DNA of 23,799 nt from Candidatus Gastranaerophilales bacterium (GCA_900752845.1 CAADWU010000009.1:1-23799); one strand, 5' to 3'. Shown: positions 1 to 7,792, counted from the first letter of the stretch. The notes: generated by a model from the letters alone, not told the origin. Numbers and translations: made by a program.

Positions 1-396
1 AATATTTTTCTTAAAAATATAATAAAAAATGTATATATTCCAAACAACATTGATATTGACGAATTTAAAACAGAATGCGTAAATGCATTAAACAGCGGTT
101 ACAATATAATCATTTTTCCAACCGGCACAAGAACATCAAAAACAGATGAAATTAAAATTCATAAAGGACCTGCTCTGCTTCAAATTGCATCAGGTGCAGA
201 TATCCTGCCCGTAAAAGTTGAATGCGATTACCCTTTTCTGCAAAAAAATCAACCAATATATGATGCAGGGAATAAACCTGTAACTTACACCGTAACTGTG
301 ATGCCTGAAATCAAGCTGTCACAGTTCAGTGAACCCTCTGAAATCAGATTAAGAAAAGTAATTTCAGAACGCATTAAATTTGACTTTAATACCTGA
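1..396 (+). CDS. PlsC-type acyltransferase, C-terminal part (cut by window start)
   Basis: An open frame runs from base 1 to a TGA at 394-396 and gives 131 residues with no start in the window, so this is the 3' end of a longer gene. The residues FPTGTRTS (about 38-45) match the third conserved block of lysophospholipid acyltransferases (FPEGTRS), here with Thr in place of Glu. The following KIHKGPALLQIASGADILPV also fits that family (substrate-binding block and PxxPV-like strand). Enzymes of this family transfer an acyl group from acyl-ACP or acyl-CoA to a hydroxyl. An acyltransferase of this type sits directly before two ACP genes in aryl-polyene clusters, which is the arrangement here, so it probably attaches the finished polyene acyl chain to a lipid-like acceptor. 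The role is inferred; the family call is well supported by the motif. Confidence 0.85.
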   Translation, partial: NIFLKNIIKNVYIPNNIDIDEFKTECVNALNSGYNIIIFPTGTRTSKTDEIKIHKGPALLQIASGADILPVKVECDYPFLQKNQPIYDAGNKPVTYTVTVMPEIKLSQFSEPSEIRLRKVISERIKFDFNT

Positions 397-429
397 TTGG
401 GTTATAAAATTATTAAAGGTGAATTGAGA

Positions 430-687
430 ATGTGTTTGGAAAAAGAAATAAAAACTCTAATTATTGATGCGCTTGAATTAGAGGACATAACCATCGATGA
501 CATTAAAGATGAAGAACCGCTTTTCATCAGCGGTCTGGGGCTTGACTCTATTGATGCGCTTGAACTCGGTATGGCTTTAAAGAAAAAATACAGCATTGAT
601 TTGAGCGAAAATAAAGAAGACAACAAAAAATATTTTTACTCTGTAAAAACAATAGCCGATTTTGTAAGAAGCCGTAATAAGGATTAA
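430..687 (+). CDS. Acyl carrier protein 1
   Basis: The 85-residue acidic protein carries GLGLDSIDALEL, the 4'-phosphopantetheine attachment motif, with the carrier serine at about residue 40. The ATG at 430 is chosen over an in-frame TTG at 397 because AAAGGTG at 415-421 is a well-placed ribosome binding site and the family rarely has an 11-residue extension. ACPs hold growing acyl chains as thioesters on the prosthetic arm. This copy is followed three bases later by a second, distinct ACP. Paired ACPs in front of a COG4648 membrane protein and an AMP-ligase are characteristic of aryl-polyene type II PKS clusters. The insertion ENKEDNKKYFYS between helices II and III makes it slightly longer than a fatty-acid ACP. 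Confidence 0.93.
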   Translation: MCLEKEIKTLIIDALELEDITIDDIKDEEPLFISGLGLDSIDALELGMALKKKYSIDLSENKEDNKKYFYSVKTIADFVRSRNKD

Positions 688-690
688 TCA

Positions 691-939
691 GTGGAAAAAT
701 ACAGCAGAGAACAAATTTTTGATAAATTAAAAAGCATTCTGGTTGAAGAATTTGAAATTGAAGAAGATAAAATTCAGTCAGAAACCAATTTGTTTGAGGA
801 TTTGGAACTCGACAGCATTGATGCTGTTGATTTGGCAGTAAAATTACAAGGGTTTACTCAAAAGAAAATTTCTCCTGAAAACTTTAAACAAATCAGAACA
901 ATTAATGATGTAGTTCTGGCTGTCGAAGAATTATTATGA
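691..939 (+). CDS. Acyl carrier protein 2
   Basis: An 82-residue acidic protein with LELDSIDAVDL; the phosphopantetheine serine is about residue 42. The start is GTG at 691, preceded by AAGGAT at 679-684, which overlaps the end of the first ACP gene. It differs clearly in sequence from ACP 1, so the two are not a recent duplication. They probably have separate tasks, for example one for the starter or chain and one for elongation, as proposed for the two ACPs of aryl-polyene systems. The stop TGA at 937-939 overlaps the ATG of the next gene (ATGA), which implies translational coupling. Confidence 0.93.
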   Translation: MEKYSREQIFDKLKSILVEEFEIEEDKIQSETNLFEDLELDSIDAVDLAVKLQGFTQKKISPENFKQIRTINDVVLAVEELL

Positions 940-1355
940 TAGAAAAATTAAAAAAACTGAAACGCTTATTGCCGTTTTTGATAACGATTTTTGTTATAGT
1001 CTTCTTTCATTACAGCAGAATTTATATTCTGAAATTTTATCCTGTCATTACAAACTCGTTTATATTTATAGTTTTCTTTTCATCGCTTTTCTGCAAAGAA
1101 ACTGTCATACAAAAAATAGCAAAAAAAATGGATGGGGAGTTAACTGATTTTTCAAGAAACTATACAAGAAAACTGACCTATGTCTGGTGTATTTTCTTAT
1201 TTATAAACTTGTCAATTTCAATTATGACAGTTTTTCTGCCTGCAAAAATCTGGATATTGTATAACGGCTGTATTTCATATATTGCAATAGGTTTGCTGTT
1301 CGGGGTAGAATATATTGTAAGAATTATTTTGAGAACAAGATATGAAAGAGGATGA
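936..1355 (+). CDS. COG4648-like inner-membrane protein of polyene cluster
   Basis: A 139-residue protein with about four hydrophobic segments (roughly 11-27, 36-52, 80-100 and 106-130). The pattern YTRKLTYVWCIFLFINL and WILYNGCISYI, then EYIVR, resembles the COG4648 family of predicted membrane proteins found in aryl-polyene clusters (aromatic-rich WCxFFxxN and YNGxxxY blocks). Its biochemical role is not established. Its constant position between the ACPs and the AMP-ligase suggests that it anchors or assists the synthase at the inner membrane. It starts by a 4-base overlap with the ACP 2 stop codon. It appears somewhat shorter than relatives as I remember them. Family assignment is from remembered motifs and is moderately secure. 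Confidence 0.7.
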   Translation: MIEKLKKLKRLLPFLITIFVIVFFHYSRIYILKFYPVITNSFIFIVFFSSLFCKETVIQKIAKKMDGELTDFSRNYTRKLTYVWCIFLFINLSISIMTVFLPAKIWILYNGCISYIAIGLLFGVEYIVRIILRTRYERG

Positions 1356-1445
1356 AAACGGGAGCAAAGCGACAGACAAAGACATAAAAAGTCTAACAAA
1401 AATTGTCAGAGAGGATGAAAAAGCGAAGCGACGGACAGAGATATG
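1348..1445 (+). repeat. Imperfect direct repeat around the ligase start
   Basis: GAGGATGAAAA occurs at 1348-1358 and again at 1411-1421. Each copy is followed by a related tail: AAGCGACAGACAAAGACAT in the first and AAGCGACGGACAGAGATAT in the second. The second copy runs into the ATG of the ligase (1443-1445), where the first reads ATA. Each copy also contains an ATG directly after GAGG that would open an 11-12 codon reading frame. The repeat fills nearly the whole 87-base gap between the membrane-protein gene and the ligase gene. Confidence 0.7.
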
Positions 1446-2699
1446 GCAAATGATAAGATAACCGGCAAAGAGGACAAAAAACAATTTATTTTTCATACAT
1501 CAGGTTCTACAGGAGAGCCTAAAATTATCGAAAAAAGTTATGATTGCGTACTTAAAGAAGGTCAAGATTTGGCTGAATTTTTTAAATTCACGCCTGATAC
1601 TGTTTTTGTATCAACAGTCCCAAAAGAATTTATGTACGGTACAACTTTTACAATTATGCTCCCGAAAATTCTCGGATGCAGCGTTGACCCCGATAAAGTT
1701 TTGTATCCCGAAGATATAAAAGACTATGAAAAATACGTATTTGTTTCTACTCCATCTTTTCTGGAAAAGCTTGCTAAATACGGTTACAGATTTAAACACA
1801 AACCGCAAATGATTATTACAGCAGGAGCAAAGCTTGATGACAATGTCTTTGAATACCTTGAGGGAATATCCTGCGGTGTAACTGAGATTTACGGAAGCAC
1901 AGAGGCAGGTGTTATTGCATACCGGCAATCATCAAGAGATAAACTTAAATTTTTTGACAATGTTATTTATGAAAATAACACAATTAAATCACCTTATTTT
2001 GACGAAGATGAGTTAATATTGAACGATGACCTTGAGTTTTTGGAAAACGGTTTCATTGTTCGAGGCAGAAATGACAGGATTGTGAAAATTCAGGAAAAAC
2101 GAGTGTCTTTGGACGAAGTTGAAAAAATCTTAAATTCAAATGAATTTGTTAAAAAATCGTATTGTTTAAAACTTGATGATAAACTTTGCGCAGCAGTCAT
2201 TTTAAATAACGAAGGACGCAAAATTTTATCTTCTAAAGGAAAATTAGAAGTAATAAAAATTTTGAAAAACTGCTGCTGTGCTAAAAAATGGCGTTTTTTG
2301 CATGAGCTGCCCGTAAATAGGCGTGGAAAAATCAACAGAGAAAGAATTGAAGAAATTTTCAACACCAACATAACTTACCCTAACATTACCGATTTTTTAA
2401 TAAACGGCGACTGTGCAGAATTTAATCTTGTTTTCCCTAAAAACAGTAATTTTTTCAAAGGTCATTTTACACAATTCCCGATTTTACCGGGTGTTGTTCA
2501 ACTGTTTTTTGCAAAAGAATTTATCAAAGATGCTTTCGGATTTGAATTCACGCCTGAAAAAATTAAGAAAATAAAATTTTCATCTGTAATCAAACCTGAC
2601 ACAGAAGTATTATTAAGCTTAAAACGTAGTGAGAAAAATGTTGATTACAAGTTTACAAACAGTGAAATAACTTTTTCTTCAGGTACTTTTGTTTTATAA
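1443..2699 (+). CDS. AMP-ligase fused to ApeI-like hotdog domain
   Basis: Residues 15-310 are an adenylate-forming ligase: phosphate loop HTSGSTGEPK (18-27), YGSTE (150-154), GRNDRIVK (208-215) and the C-terminal RGKINR with the likely catalytic Lys296. Residues 326-418 form a hotdog domain with FFKGHFTQFPILPGVVQ (His341), like beta-hydroxyacyl-ACP dehydratases of the ApeI/FabZ type. In aryl-polyene pathways the ligase activates an aryl acid such as 4-hydroxybenzoate for loading on ACP, and the dehydratase forms each double bond. Here both lie in one protein. Two oddities stand out. The ligase begins almost at the phosphate loop, so roughly 100 N-terminal residues usual in this family are missing. 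The position of the FabZ catalytic Glu appears to be Phe355. An in-frame TGA at 1416-1418 prevents an upstream start. The start has only a weak AGAG site. Confidence 0.85.
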   Translation: MANDKITGKEDKKQFIFHTSGSTGEPKIIEKSYDCVLKEGQDLAEFFKFTPDTVFVSTVPKEFMYGTTFTIMLPKILGCSVDPDKVLYPEDIKDYEKYVFVSTPSFLEKLAKYGYRFKHKPQMIITAGAKLDDNVFEYLEGISCGVTEIYGSTEAGVIAYRQSSRDKLKFFDNVIYENNTIKSPYFDEDELILNDDLEFLENGFIVRGRNDRIVKIQEKRVSLDEVEKILNSNEFVKKSYCLKLDDKLCAAVILNNEGRKILSSKGKLEVIKILKNCCCAKKWRFLHELPVNRRGKINRERIEEIFNTNITYPNITDFLINGDCAEFNLVFPKNSNFFKGHFTQFPILPGVVQLFFAKEFIKDAFGFEFTPEKIKKIKFSSVIKPDTEVLLSLKRSEKNVDYKFTNSEITFSSGTFVL

Positions 2700-2706
2700 T
2701 AATGCT
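2695..2706 (+). promoter_or_regulatory. Predicted -10 box for leaderless thioesterase transcript
   Basis: TATAAT at 2695-2700, six bases, then ATG at 2707. Transcription would start at or next to the A of the ATG. There is no Shine-Dalgarno sequence. The box overlaps the stop codon of the ligase gene, so it would be an internal promoter of the cluster. No convincing -35 was seen. Confidence 0.5.
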
Positions 2707-3123
2707 ATGAAAAAAATAAGTGCTGAAACTTTAATAGAAGTGCCGTTTTATGACCTTGATCCTATGAATGTTGTTTGGCATGGAAACTACATAAAATATC
2801 TGGAAGTTGCAAGATGCGATTTGCTTGCTAAAATCGGATATACTTATGATAATATGAAAATTGACGGTTTTGCATATCCAGTTGCAACTATGAATTTAAA
2901 GTTTATTAAACCTTCAGTGTTTTCGCAAAAGCTTAAAATCAAAACTACTATTGAAGATGTTGAACCTGCTTTAAATATAAAATATGAAATTTTCGATGCA
3001 GAAACAAATGAAAAAATTTTTAAAGCAAAGAGTATGCAAATTTGTGTTGATACTAAAACACGTGAGAGCATTTATTCGGCACCTGAAAATTTTCTAAAAA
3101 AACTGAGGGAATATGAAGTATAA
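2707..3123 (+). CDS. 4HBT-family acyl thioesterase
   Basis: A 138-residue single hotdog-fold protein with VPFYDLDPMNVVWHGNYIKY (residues 12-31), the YbgC/4-hydroxybenzoyl-CoA thioesterase signature including the catalytic-type Asp (16 or 18) and WHGNY. The ATG at 2707 is chosen because the family starts a few residues before the first strand and because a perfect -10 box ends six bases upstream. A TTG at 2689 in frame would only add MFYNNA. In aryl-polyene clusters a thioesterase of this kind is thought to release stalled chains or the final product from ACP. It overlaps the next gene by 11 bases. Length and motif are typical. Confidence 0.9.
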   Translation: MKKISAETLIEVPFYDLDPMNVVWHGNYIKYLEVARCDLLAKIGYTYDNMKIDGFAYPVATMNLKFIKPSVFSQKLKIKTTIEDVEPALNIKYEIFDAETNEKIFKAKSMQICVDTKTRESIYSAPENFLKKLREYEV

Positions 3124-3640
3124 AATTTTGTATGTTACAGCTATATTATTTTTATGCGCAAACTTTTGTTTTGCTCTGGAAAGTGTATTTTCGCATCCCG
3201 AAACAAGTAAAAATATTGCTAAAAACATGCCTGTCTTAAAGAATACAGCCTGCACATTCACTCAGGAAAAAACAATCGGCTCGACAGTTTTAAAATCAGG
3301 CGGCAACTTTAAGTTTATAAAAAACAAAGGAGCAATTTTTGAAACAGAATATCCTATCAAATCGACTGTTTCTTACACATCTTCCCAAAACAAACAGATG
3401 AATGAAGTAATTATGGCTATCTCAAACAAAAATTACTCATATCTTGATAAAAATTTTGATTTATATTTTATAAAAAATAATGATATCTGGACTGTCGGAT
3501 TGAAACCCAAACAAGGTTCTCCGGCTTCAACACAGATAAACAATATAATTGTAAACGGTCAGGTCGATATTAAACAGATAAAAATTTCCACAATTAAAAA
3601 CGGAACTACGGATATTTCTTTTAAATGCGGAACAAAATAA
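3113..3640 (+). CDS. LolA-like periplasmic carrier
   Basis: A 175-residue exported protein. Residues 1-21 are a signal peptide (KYK, hydrophobic core, FCFA before the likely cut). The body has CTFTQEKTIGSTVLKSGGNF and FIKNKGAIFETEYP, typical of the LolA/LolB-like beta-sheet fold in which the early strand reads F.Q.K.......S.G.F. LolA proteins ferry lipid-modified cargo across the periplasm. The aryl-polyene version lies next to an MMPL exporter and is thought to pass the polyene lipid to the outer membrane. The ribosome binding site GAGGGA lies at 3105-3110. The gene overlaps its neighbours on both sides (11 and 16 bases), which ties it firmly into the operon. Confidence 0.85.
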   Translation: MKYKILYVTAILFLCANFCFALESVFSHPETSKNIAKNMPVLKNTACTFTQEKTIGSTVLKSGGNFKFIKNKGAIFETEYPIKSTVSYTSSQNKQMNEVIMAISNKNYSYLDKNFDLYFIKNNDIWTVGLKPKQGSPASTQINNIIVNGQVDIKQIKISTIKNGTTDISFKCGTK

Positions 3641-5772
3641 TTAAAATATCAAGAATATTATTCATTGTTGTATTGGCTTTTTTGTCAATGCTTTTAATTC
3701 TTCATCGCCCTAAAACAGAAACAAATATTTTAAAAGCAATATTTTCCAATAACGAAAAAACTATTGTTGATTTAAGCACTAAATTTTCTGCCAAAATAAA
3801 TGTAATTGTTGAATGCGACAATGCAGAAGTTTGTGAAAATACTGCAAAAAACTTTTACGGACAAATTGACCAGACTAAAATGCAGACATCTGATGCTGAT
3901 ATAAAAGGCATATTAGAAAGTTATGAAAAACATCACTATGGTTTAATTTCCAACAAAAGTGAAAGACTTTTGCGAGAAAAAAATTATGACCAAATTGAAC
4001 AAAATGCTCTAGAACTGCTTTATAATCCTATAATGCAGCCTATCGGTTCTATTGAAGATGATCCTTTTCTTCTTTTAACAGACTATGTAATGTCATTGAG
4101 CACTAACCATGATATTTCTAATTTTACACCGATACAGCTCAAAGACAAATATTACAGCCTTGTAATGCTTAATGTTGACGGAGATACAGCTCTTTCCCCG
4201 AGCGTAATGAATAAAGAAGTAAAAAGACTTGTTATTCTTCAAAAAGAATTTAGCAAAAACAATGTTAATATCTATTTGACAGGAACTCCTATACATTCGT
4301 ATTACGCAAGCACACATTCTGCACTTGAAATAAATATAATCTGTATATTATCTTCACTTTTTATAATCGGACTGATTTATTTTTATTTCAGATCATTAAA
4401 ACCGCTTCTGCCGATTGCGCTTACAATAGGATTAGGAATATATGCGGGATTTGTTGTAACATCATTGATTTTTCCCTCCGTTCATATTTTAACGTTTGTG
4501 TTCTCAACTACATTAATCGGAATTTGTGTGGACTATACGCTTCACTTTTTCGTTTCGCATGAAAAAGATACAAGCTGTGACGAAGTCATAAAAGAAATAT
4601 TCAAAAGTTTAAGCGTAAGCCTTTTAACAACTGCAAGCGCATTTATTGTACTGTTGTTTTCTAACTTCATTCTGCTTAAACAAATAGCTGTATTTACAGT
4701 AACCGGATTAACTGCTGTTTATCTGTTCGTAATTTTATTCTACCCGCTGTTTTGCACAAATATTTACAACCCGTCACATGTAAAACATTTTGTTATACCT
4801 GAAAAATTTAATAAACCGATTTTCATTGCAGCAGGGTTAATTATTATAATAGGGTTATTGAGAATCCATTTTGACGACAATATCAAAAACATGTATGTCC
4901 CTCCAAAACATCTTTTGAACGCTGAAAAACTGCAAAGCGAGCTGGTCAAATCAAATGAAATGATGTCAATTTTTGTTATAGAAGGGAAAAACCTTCAGGA
5001 ACTTTTGGAAAAAGAAGAAGACGTAACCTATGAATTGAGCAAAAAAAATATTGAATATCAGGCTTTAAGCAAATATTTACCTTCATTAAAAAGACAAAAA
5101 TCAGCACAAATCTTAAAAAAAGAATTATACGTAAACAGACTAAATGAATATGCAATGTTTTTGCCGCCTGACAAACGTGCGGAGGTTATTAATGAAGCAT
5201 TAATCTCTTATCCTTTAATACATAATGTAAGATTTGAAGCTTTAAAAAATAACTTTTTGATAAACGATAAAACATCTATCATTGCAGCATTCGGCTACGA
5301 CGGCGGAGAAATTAACGGAAACAAGGTAATAAACTTCCAAAAAGATATTTCATCACAAATAAAGAAATGCAGAAAAATTTGTTTGGGATTACTTATACCT
5401 ATCTTTGGGCTTCTTTATATTTTACTTTCAAAAATATATGATTACAAGTCAGCCCTCAAAATACTTTTGCCGTCAATCCTTGCAGGCGGATTGTCTCTTG
5501 CGCTTCTGGGGATTTTTAATCAGCCTGTAAATCTTTTCCATATAATAGCAGTATTTTTAATAATTGGTTTCGGGTTGGATTATTCAGTATTCAGGTTTGG
5601 CGGTGCAAAAAAATCAGCTGATGCTGTTTTAATTTCTTGTCTGACAAGCGTTTTTTCTTTTACACTGCTTGCTCTGACAGGATTTAAACTAATAAGTTCA
5701 CTTGGTTATATCCTGGCTGCGGGCCTTATTTTTTCATATATTTTCAGCCTTGTGTGTATAAAAGATAGATGA
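3625..5772 (+). CDS. MMPL/RND-family exporter of the polyene cluster
   Basis: A 715-residue membrane protein made of two equivalent halves. Each half has one membrane segment (about 9-27 and 398-413), a large periplasmic loop of 180-200 residues, and a bundle of five hydrophobic segments (about 233-380 and 590-712). This is the MMPL/RND plan, as in the COG4258 'predicted exporter' of aryl-polyene and xanthomonadin clusters. It would pull the acylated product out of the inner membrane using the proton gradient and pass it to the LolA-like carrier encoded just before it. GICVDYTLHFFVS in the first half and GFGLDYSVFRFGG in the second are the matching segments with the conserved GxxxDY, whose Asp fits proton relay. 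It starts inside the LolA-like gene (16-base overlap). Length is normal for the family. Confidence 0.9.
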   Translation: MRNKIIKISRILFIVVLAFLSMLLILHRPKTETNILKAIFSNNEKTIVDLSTKFSAKINVIVECDNAEVCENTAKNFYGQIDQTKMQTSDADIKGILESYEKHHYGLISNKSERLLREKNYDQIEQNALELLYNPIMQPIGSIEDDPFLLLTDYVMSLSTNHDISNFTPIQLKDKYYSLVMLNVDGDTALSPSVMNKEVKRLVILQKEFSKNNVNIYLTGTPIHSYYASTHSALEINIICILSSLFIIGLIYFYFRSLKPLLPIALTIGLGIYAGFVVTSLIFPSVHILTFVFSTTLIGICVDYTLHFFVSHEKDTSCDEVIKEIFKSLSVSLLTTASAFIVLLFSNFILLKQIAVFTVTGLTAVYLFVILFYPLFCTNIYNPSHVKHFVIPEKFNKPIFIAAGLIIIIGLLRIHFDDNIKNMYVPPKHLLNAEKLQSELVKSNEMMSIFVIEGKNLQELLEKEEDVTYELSKKNIEYQALSKYLPSLKRQKSAQILKKELYVNRLNEYAMFLPPDKRAEVINEALISYPLIHNVRFEALKNNFLINDKTSIIAAFGYDGGEINGNKVINFQKDISSQIKKCRKICLGLLIPIFGLLYILLSKIYDYKSALKILLPSILAGGLSLALLGIFNQPVNLFHIIAVFLIIGFGLDYSVFRFGGAKKSADAVLISCLTSVFSFTLLALTGFKLISSLGYILAAGLIFSYIFSLVCIKDR

Positions 5773-5785
5773 TATAATTTTTTAT
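5770..5785 (+). promoter_or_regulatory. Predicted extended -10 for leaderless methyltransferase transcript
   Basis: TGATATAAT at 5770-5778 is a perfect extended -10 (TGnTATAAT). Seven bases follow before the ATG at 5786, and no ribosome binding site is present. The TG coincides with the TGA stop of the exporter gene. It predicts a second internal promoter in the cluster. Confidence 0.5.
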
Positions 5786-6862
5786 ATGAAGTATAGAAGA
5801 ATTAAGAGAAACATATCACCGCAGGTTAAAGCTCTTGCCGATGCACAAAAAATCGCTTTTGCACCTCTCACATTTCAGGCTGCATCATCTATGATTGATT
5901 TAGGTATATTAGATTTGCTGGAAAACAATCCGTCTGAAATTGATGAAATTTGTAAAAATTGCAGCGTTTCGAAATACACAGCTGAAACCTTAATGCAAGT
6001 AGGAACAGCATCAGGAATAGTCGTTAATAATAACGGTCTTTATTCTAATACTGCTGTTGCACAGGCGTTGCTAAAAAATGAAATGACAAAGGTTAATTTT
6101 AACTTTGTGAAAGATGTATGTTATCTTGGAGCATCCGAACTTACGAAATCATTTAAAGAGGAAGAACCTGTCGGGCTTAAAAAATTTATCGGCGACCATA
6201 AGACGATTTACGAAATGCTTCAAATTCTGCCTGAAAATATAAAAAAAAGCTGGTTTGAATTTGACCATTTTTATTCTGACAGATGCTTTGAAGAAGCTTT
6301 AAAAATAATATTCCAAAAACCTGTAAAGCAGATATTTGATATAGGAGGCAACACAGGAAAATTTGAACGTGCGTGCCTTAAATTTAGCAATGAATGCAAA
6401 GTAAATATGATAGATTTGCCTGAAAATATTGATGCTGCAAAGAAAAACTTTTTAGATGACAGACTGAATTTTTATGGAATTGATGTTCTCGATAAAAATT
6501 CCAAATTTCCTGAAATTTCAGGAGCTGTTTTTATGAGCCAGTTTTTGGACTGCTTTTCTGAAGAACAAATCATATCAATACTTTCTAACATAAAAAATTC
6601 AATGACGGACGACACAAGAATTTATATTCTTGAACCATTCACAGACAAACAAATTTTTGACGGCGCAACTTATTCACTTGTACATATTTCACTTTATTTT
6701 ACCTGTATGGCAAACGGCAAAAGTAAAATGTACACAGAAAAAAGAATGCTTGAACTTATAGAAAAAGCAGGTTTGAAACTAAACAAAAAATATGAAAATG
6801 TAGGTGTTCATGACTATACGCTTTTGGAAGTTGTATGCTCTCAGTCAAACGAGTTTTCATAA
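5786..6862 (+). CDS. SAM-dependent methyltransferase of polyene cluster
   Basis: A 358-residue protein in two parts. Residues about 20-100 look like the winged-helix dimerisation domain of plant-type O-methyltransferases (MIDLGILDLLENNPSEIDEI, then a second helix pair). Residues about 175-350 are a Rossmann methyltransferase with the SAM loop FDIGGNTGKFE (184-194). Motif NMIDLPENI provides the acidic residue after strand 2. Methyltransferases of this kind occur in aryl-polyene and flexirubin clusters, where they methylate the aromatic head group, so that is the likely role. Whether it methylates O or C cannot be told from sequence. It follows the exporter by 13 bases and appears to have its own leaderless start. 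Confidence 0.85.
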   Translation: MKYRRIKRNISPQVKALADAQKIAFAPLTFQAASSMIDLGILDLLENNPSEIDEICKNCSVSKYTAETLMQVGTASGIVVNNNGLYSNTAVAQALLKNEMTKVNFNFVKDVCYLGASELTKSFKEEEPVGLKKFIGDHKTIYEMLQILPENIKKSWFEFDHFYSDRCFEEALKIIFQKPVKQIFDIGGNTGKFERACLKFSNECKVNMIDLPENIDAAKKNFLDDRLNFYGIDVLDKNSKFPEISGAVFMSQFLDCFSEEQIISILSNIKNSMTDDTRIYILEPFTDKQIFDGATYSLVHISLYFTCMANGKSKMYTEKRMLELIEKAGLKLNKKYENVGVHDYTLLEVVCSQSNEFS

Positions 6863-6872
6863 GGATTATCAG

Positions 6873-7775
6873 ATGGTAAAATGGTACGAAGTTAAAGAAC
6901 AGGCAGCCGGAAATAAAAGACTAATGCTGCTTTGGTATATATACAACATTGCAGGTAAAAATGCAGTAAAATTTATTGTTTTTTTTGTTACTTTATTTGC
7001 GTTTTTAGGTGCACCAAAAATCAGAAAATGTTCTCAAAAATACCTGAAAATCGCTAACGGAAAAGGCAGTATATTAAGCGCATTCAAACATTTTTTGAGC
7101 TACTCATACTCACTAGTTGATAAAATGGAAATGTTTACTGACAAATATAGTATTAAAAAGATTTACTTTTCCGATGAGGACTTAAAAAACAAATTATTTT
7201 CCGACTTGCTTGATAAAAAAGGGATATATTTCCTATGCTCACATCTTGGAAACATTAATGCTATGCGTACATTTTTCAGGTCAGGCACTGCTATTGAAGG
7301 TATTAAAGTGAATTTGTTTTTGGAAGCAAATCAATGTAAAACTTTCAAAGATTTTATAAGCAAAATTTCAACAGATAACCCTATAACAGCCTACCCTGTT
7401 GAAAACATTGATATGACAACTTCAATTGAAATCAAAGAAAAACTTGATGATGGTGAAATTGTCTTTATGGCAGGTGACAGGATTGCTCCTAACAATGATA
7501 ATGCCGTATTTACTTCAGAATTTTTAAGTAAAAAAGTTAATTTTCCCATAGGAGCTTTTAAATTCGGATTACTTACAGGAGCACAAATTTATTTCATAGT
7601 TTGTACAAAAGAAAAAAACGACAAATATGCTATCCATATAAAAAAATTTGAATTTGAAGGCAAACGTAAAGAAAAACTTGAAGAACTTGAAAAACAGTAT
7701 GTAAAATTTTTGGAAGAATTAACAAAAAAATATCCTTATCAATTCTATCATTTTTACGATTTTTTTGAAGTATAA
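6873..7775 (+). CDS. LpxL/HtrB-like acyltransferase (COG4261 type)
   Basis: A 300-residue protein beginning VKWYEVKEQAAGNKRLMLLW, then a membrane-associated hydrophobic stretch (about 32-46), typical of COG4261 acyltransferases seen beside aryl-polyene genes. The catalytic block reads SHLGNIN (122-129 region) and a later block reads GEIVFMAGDRIAP, matching G..v.l.gDR. The ATG at 6873 is chosen because AAGGATT at 6861-6867 is well placed; an ATG at 6804 lies deep in the methyltransferase gene. The family transfers acyl chains from acyl-ACP at the inner membrane. Odd: the usual HX4(D/E) catalytic pair is H124 followed by Asn129. The gene is probably the last certain member of the cluster. Confidence 0.82.
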   Translation: MVKWYEVKEQAAGNKRLMLLWYIYNIAGKNAVKFIVFFVTLFAFLGAPKIRKCSQKYLKIANGKGSILSAFKHFLSYSYSLVDKMEMFTDKYSIKKIYFSDEDLKNKLFSDLLDKKGIYFLCSHLGNINAMRTFFRSGTAIEGIKVNLFLEANQCKTFKDFISKISTDNPITAYPVENIDMTTSIEIKEKLDDGEIVFMAGDRIAPNNDNAVFTSEFLSKKVNFPIGAFKFGLLTGAQIYFIVCTKEKNDKYAIHIKKFEFEGKRKEKLEELEKQYVKFLEELTKKYPYQFYHFYDFFEV

Positions 7776-7792
7776 TCTGAAAAGAGGTGTTT

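Noticed and set aside
6804..6872. Upstream ATG extension of the LpxL-like acyltransferase
   Set aside because: It would overlap the methyltransferase by 59 bases, has no ribosome site, and adds residues not seen in the family; the ATG at 6873 has AAGGATT.
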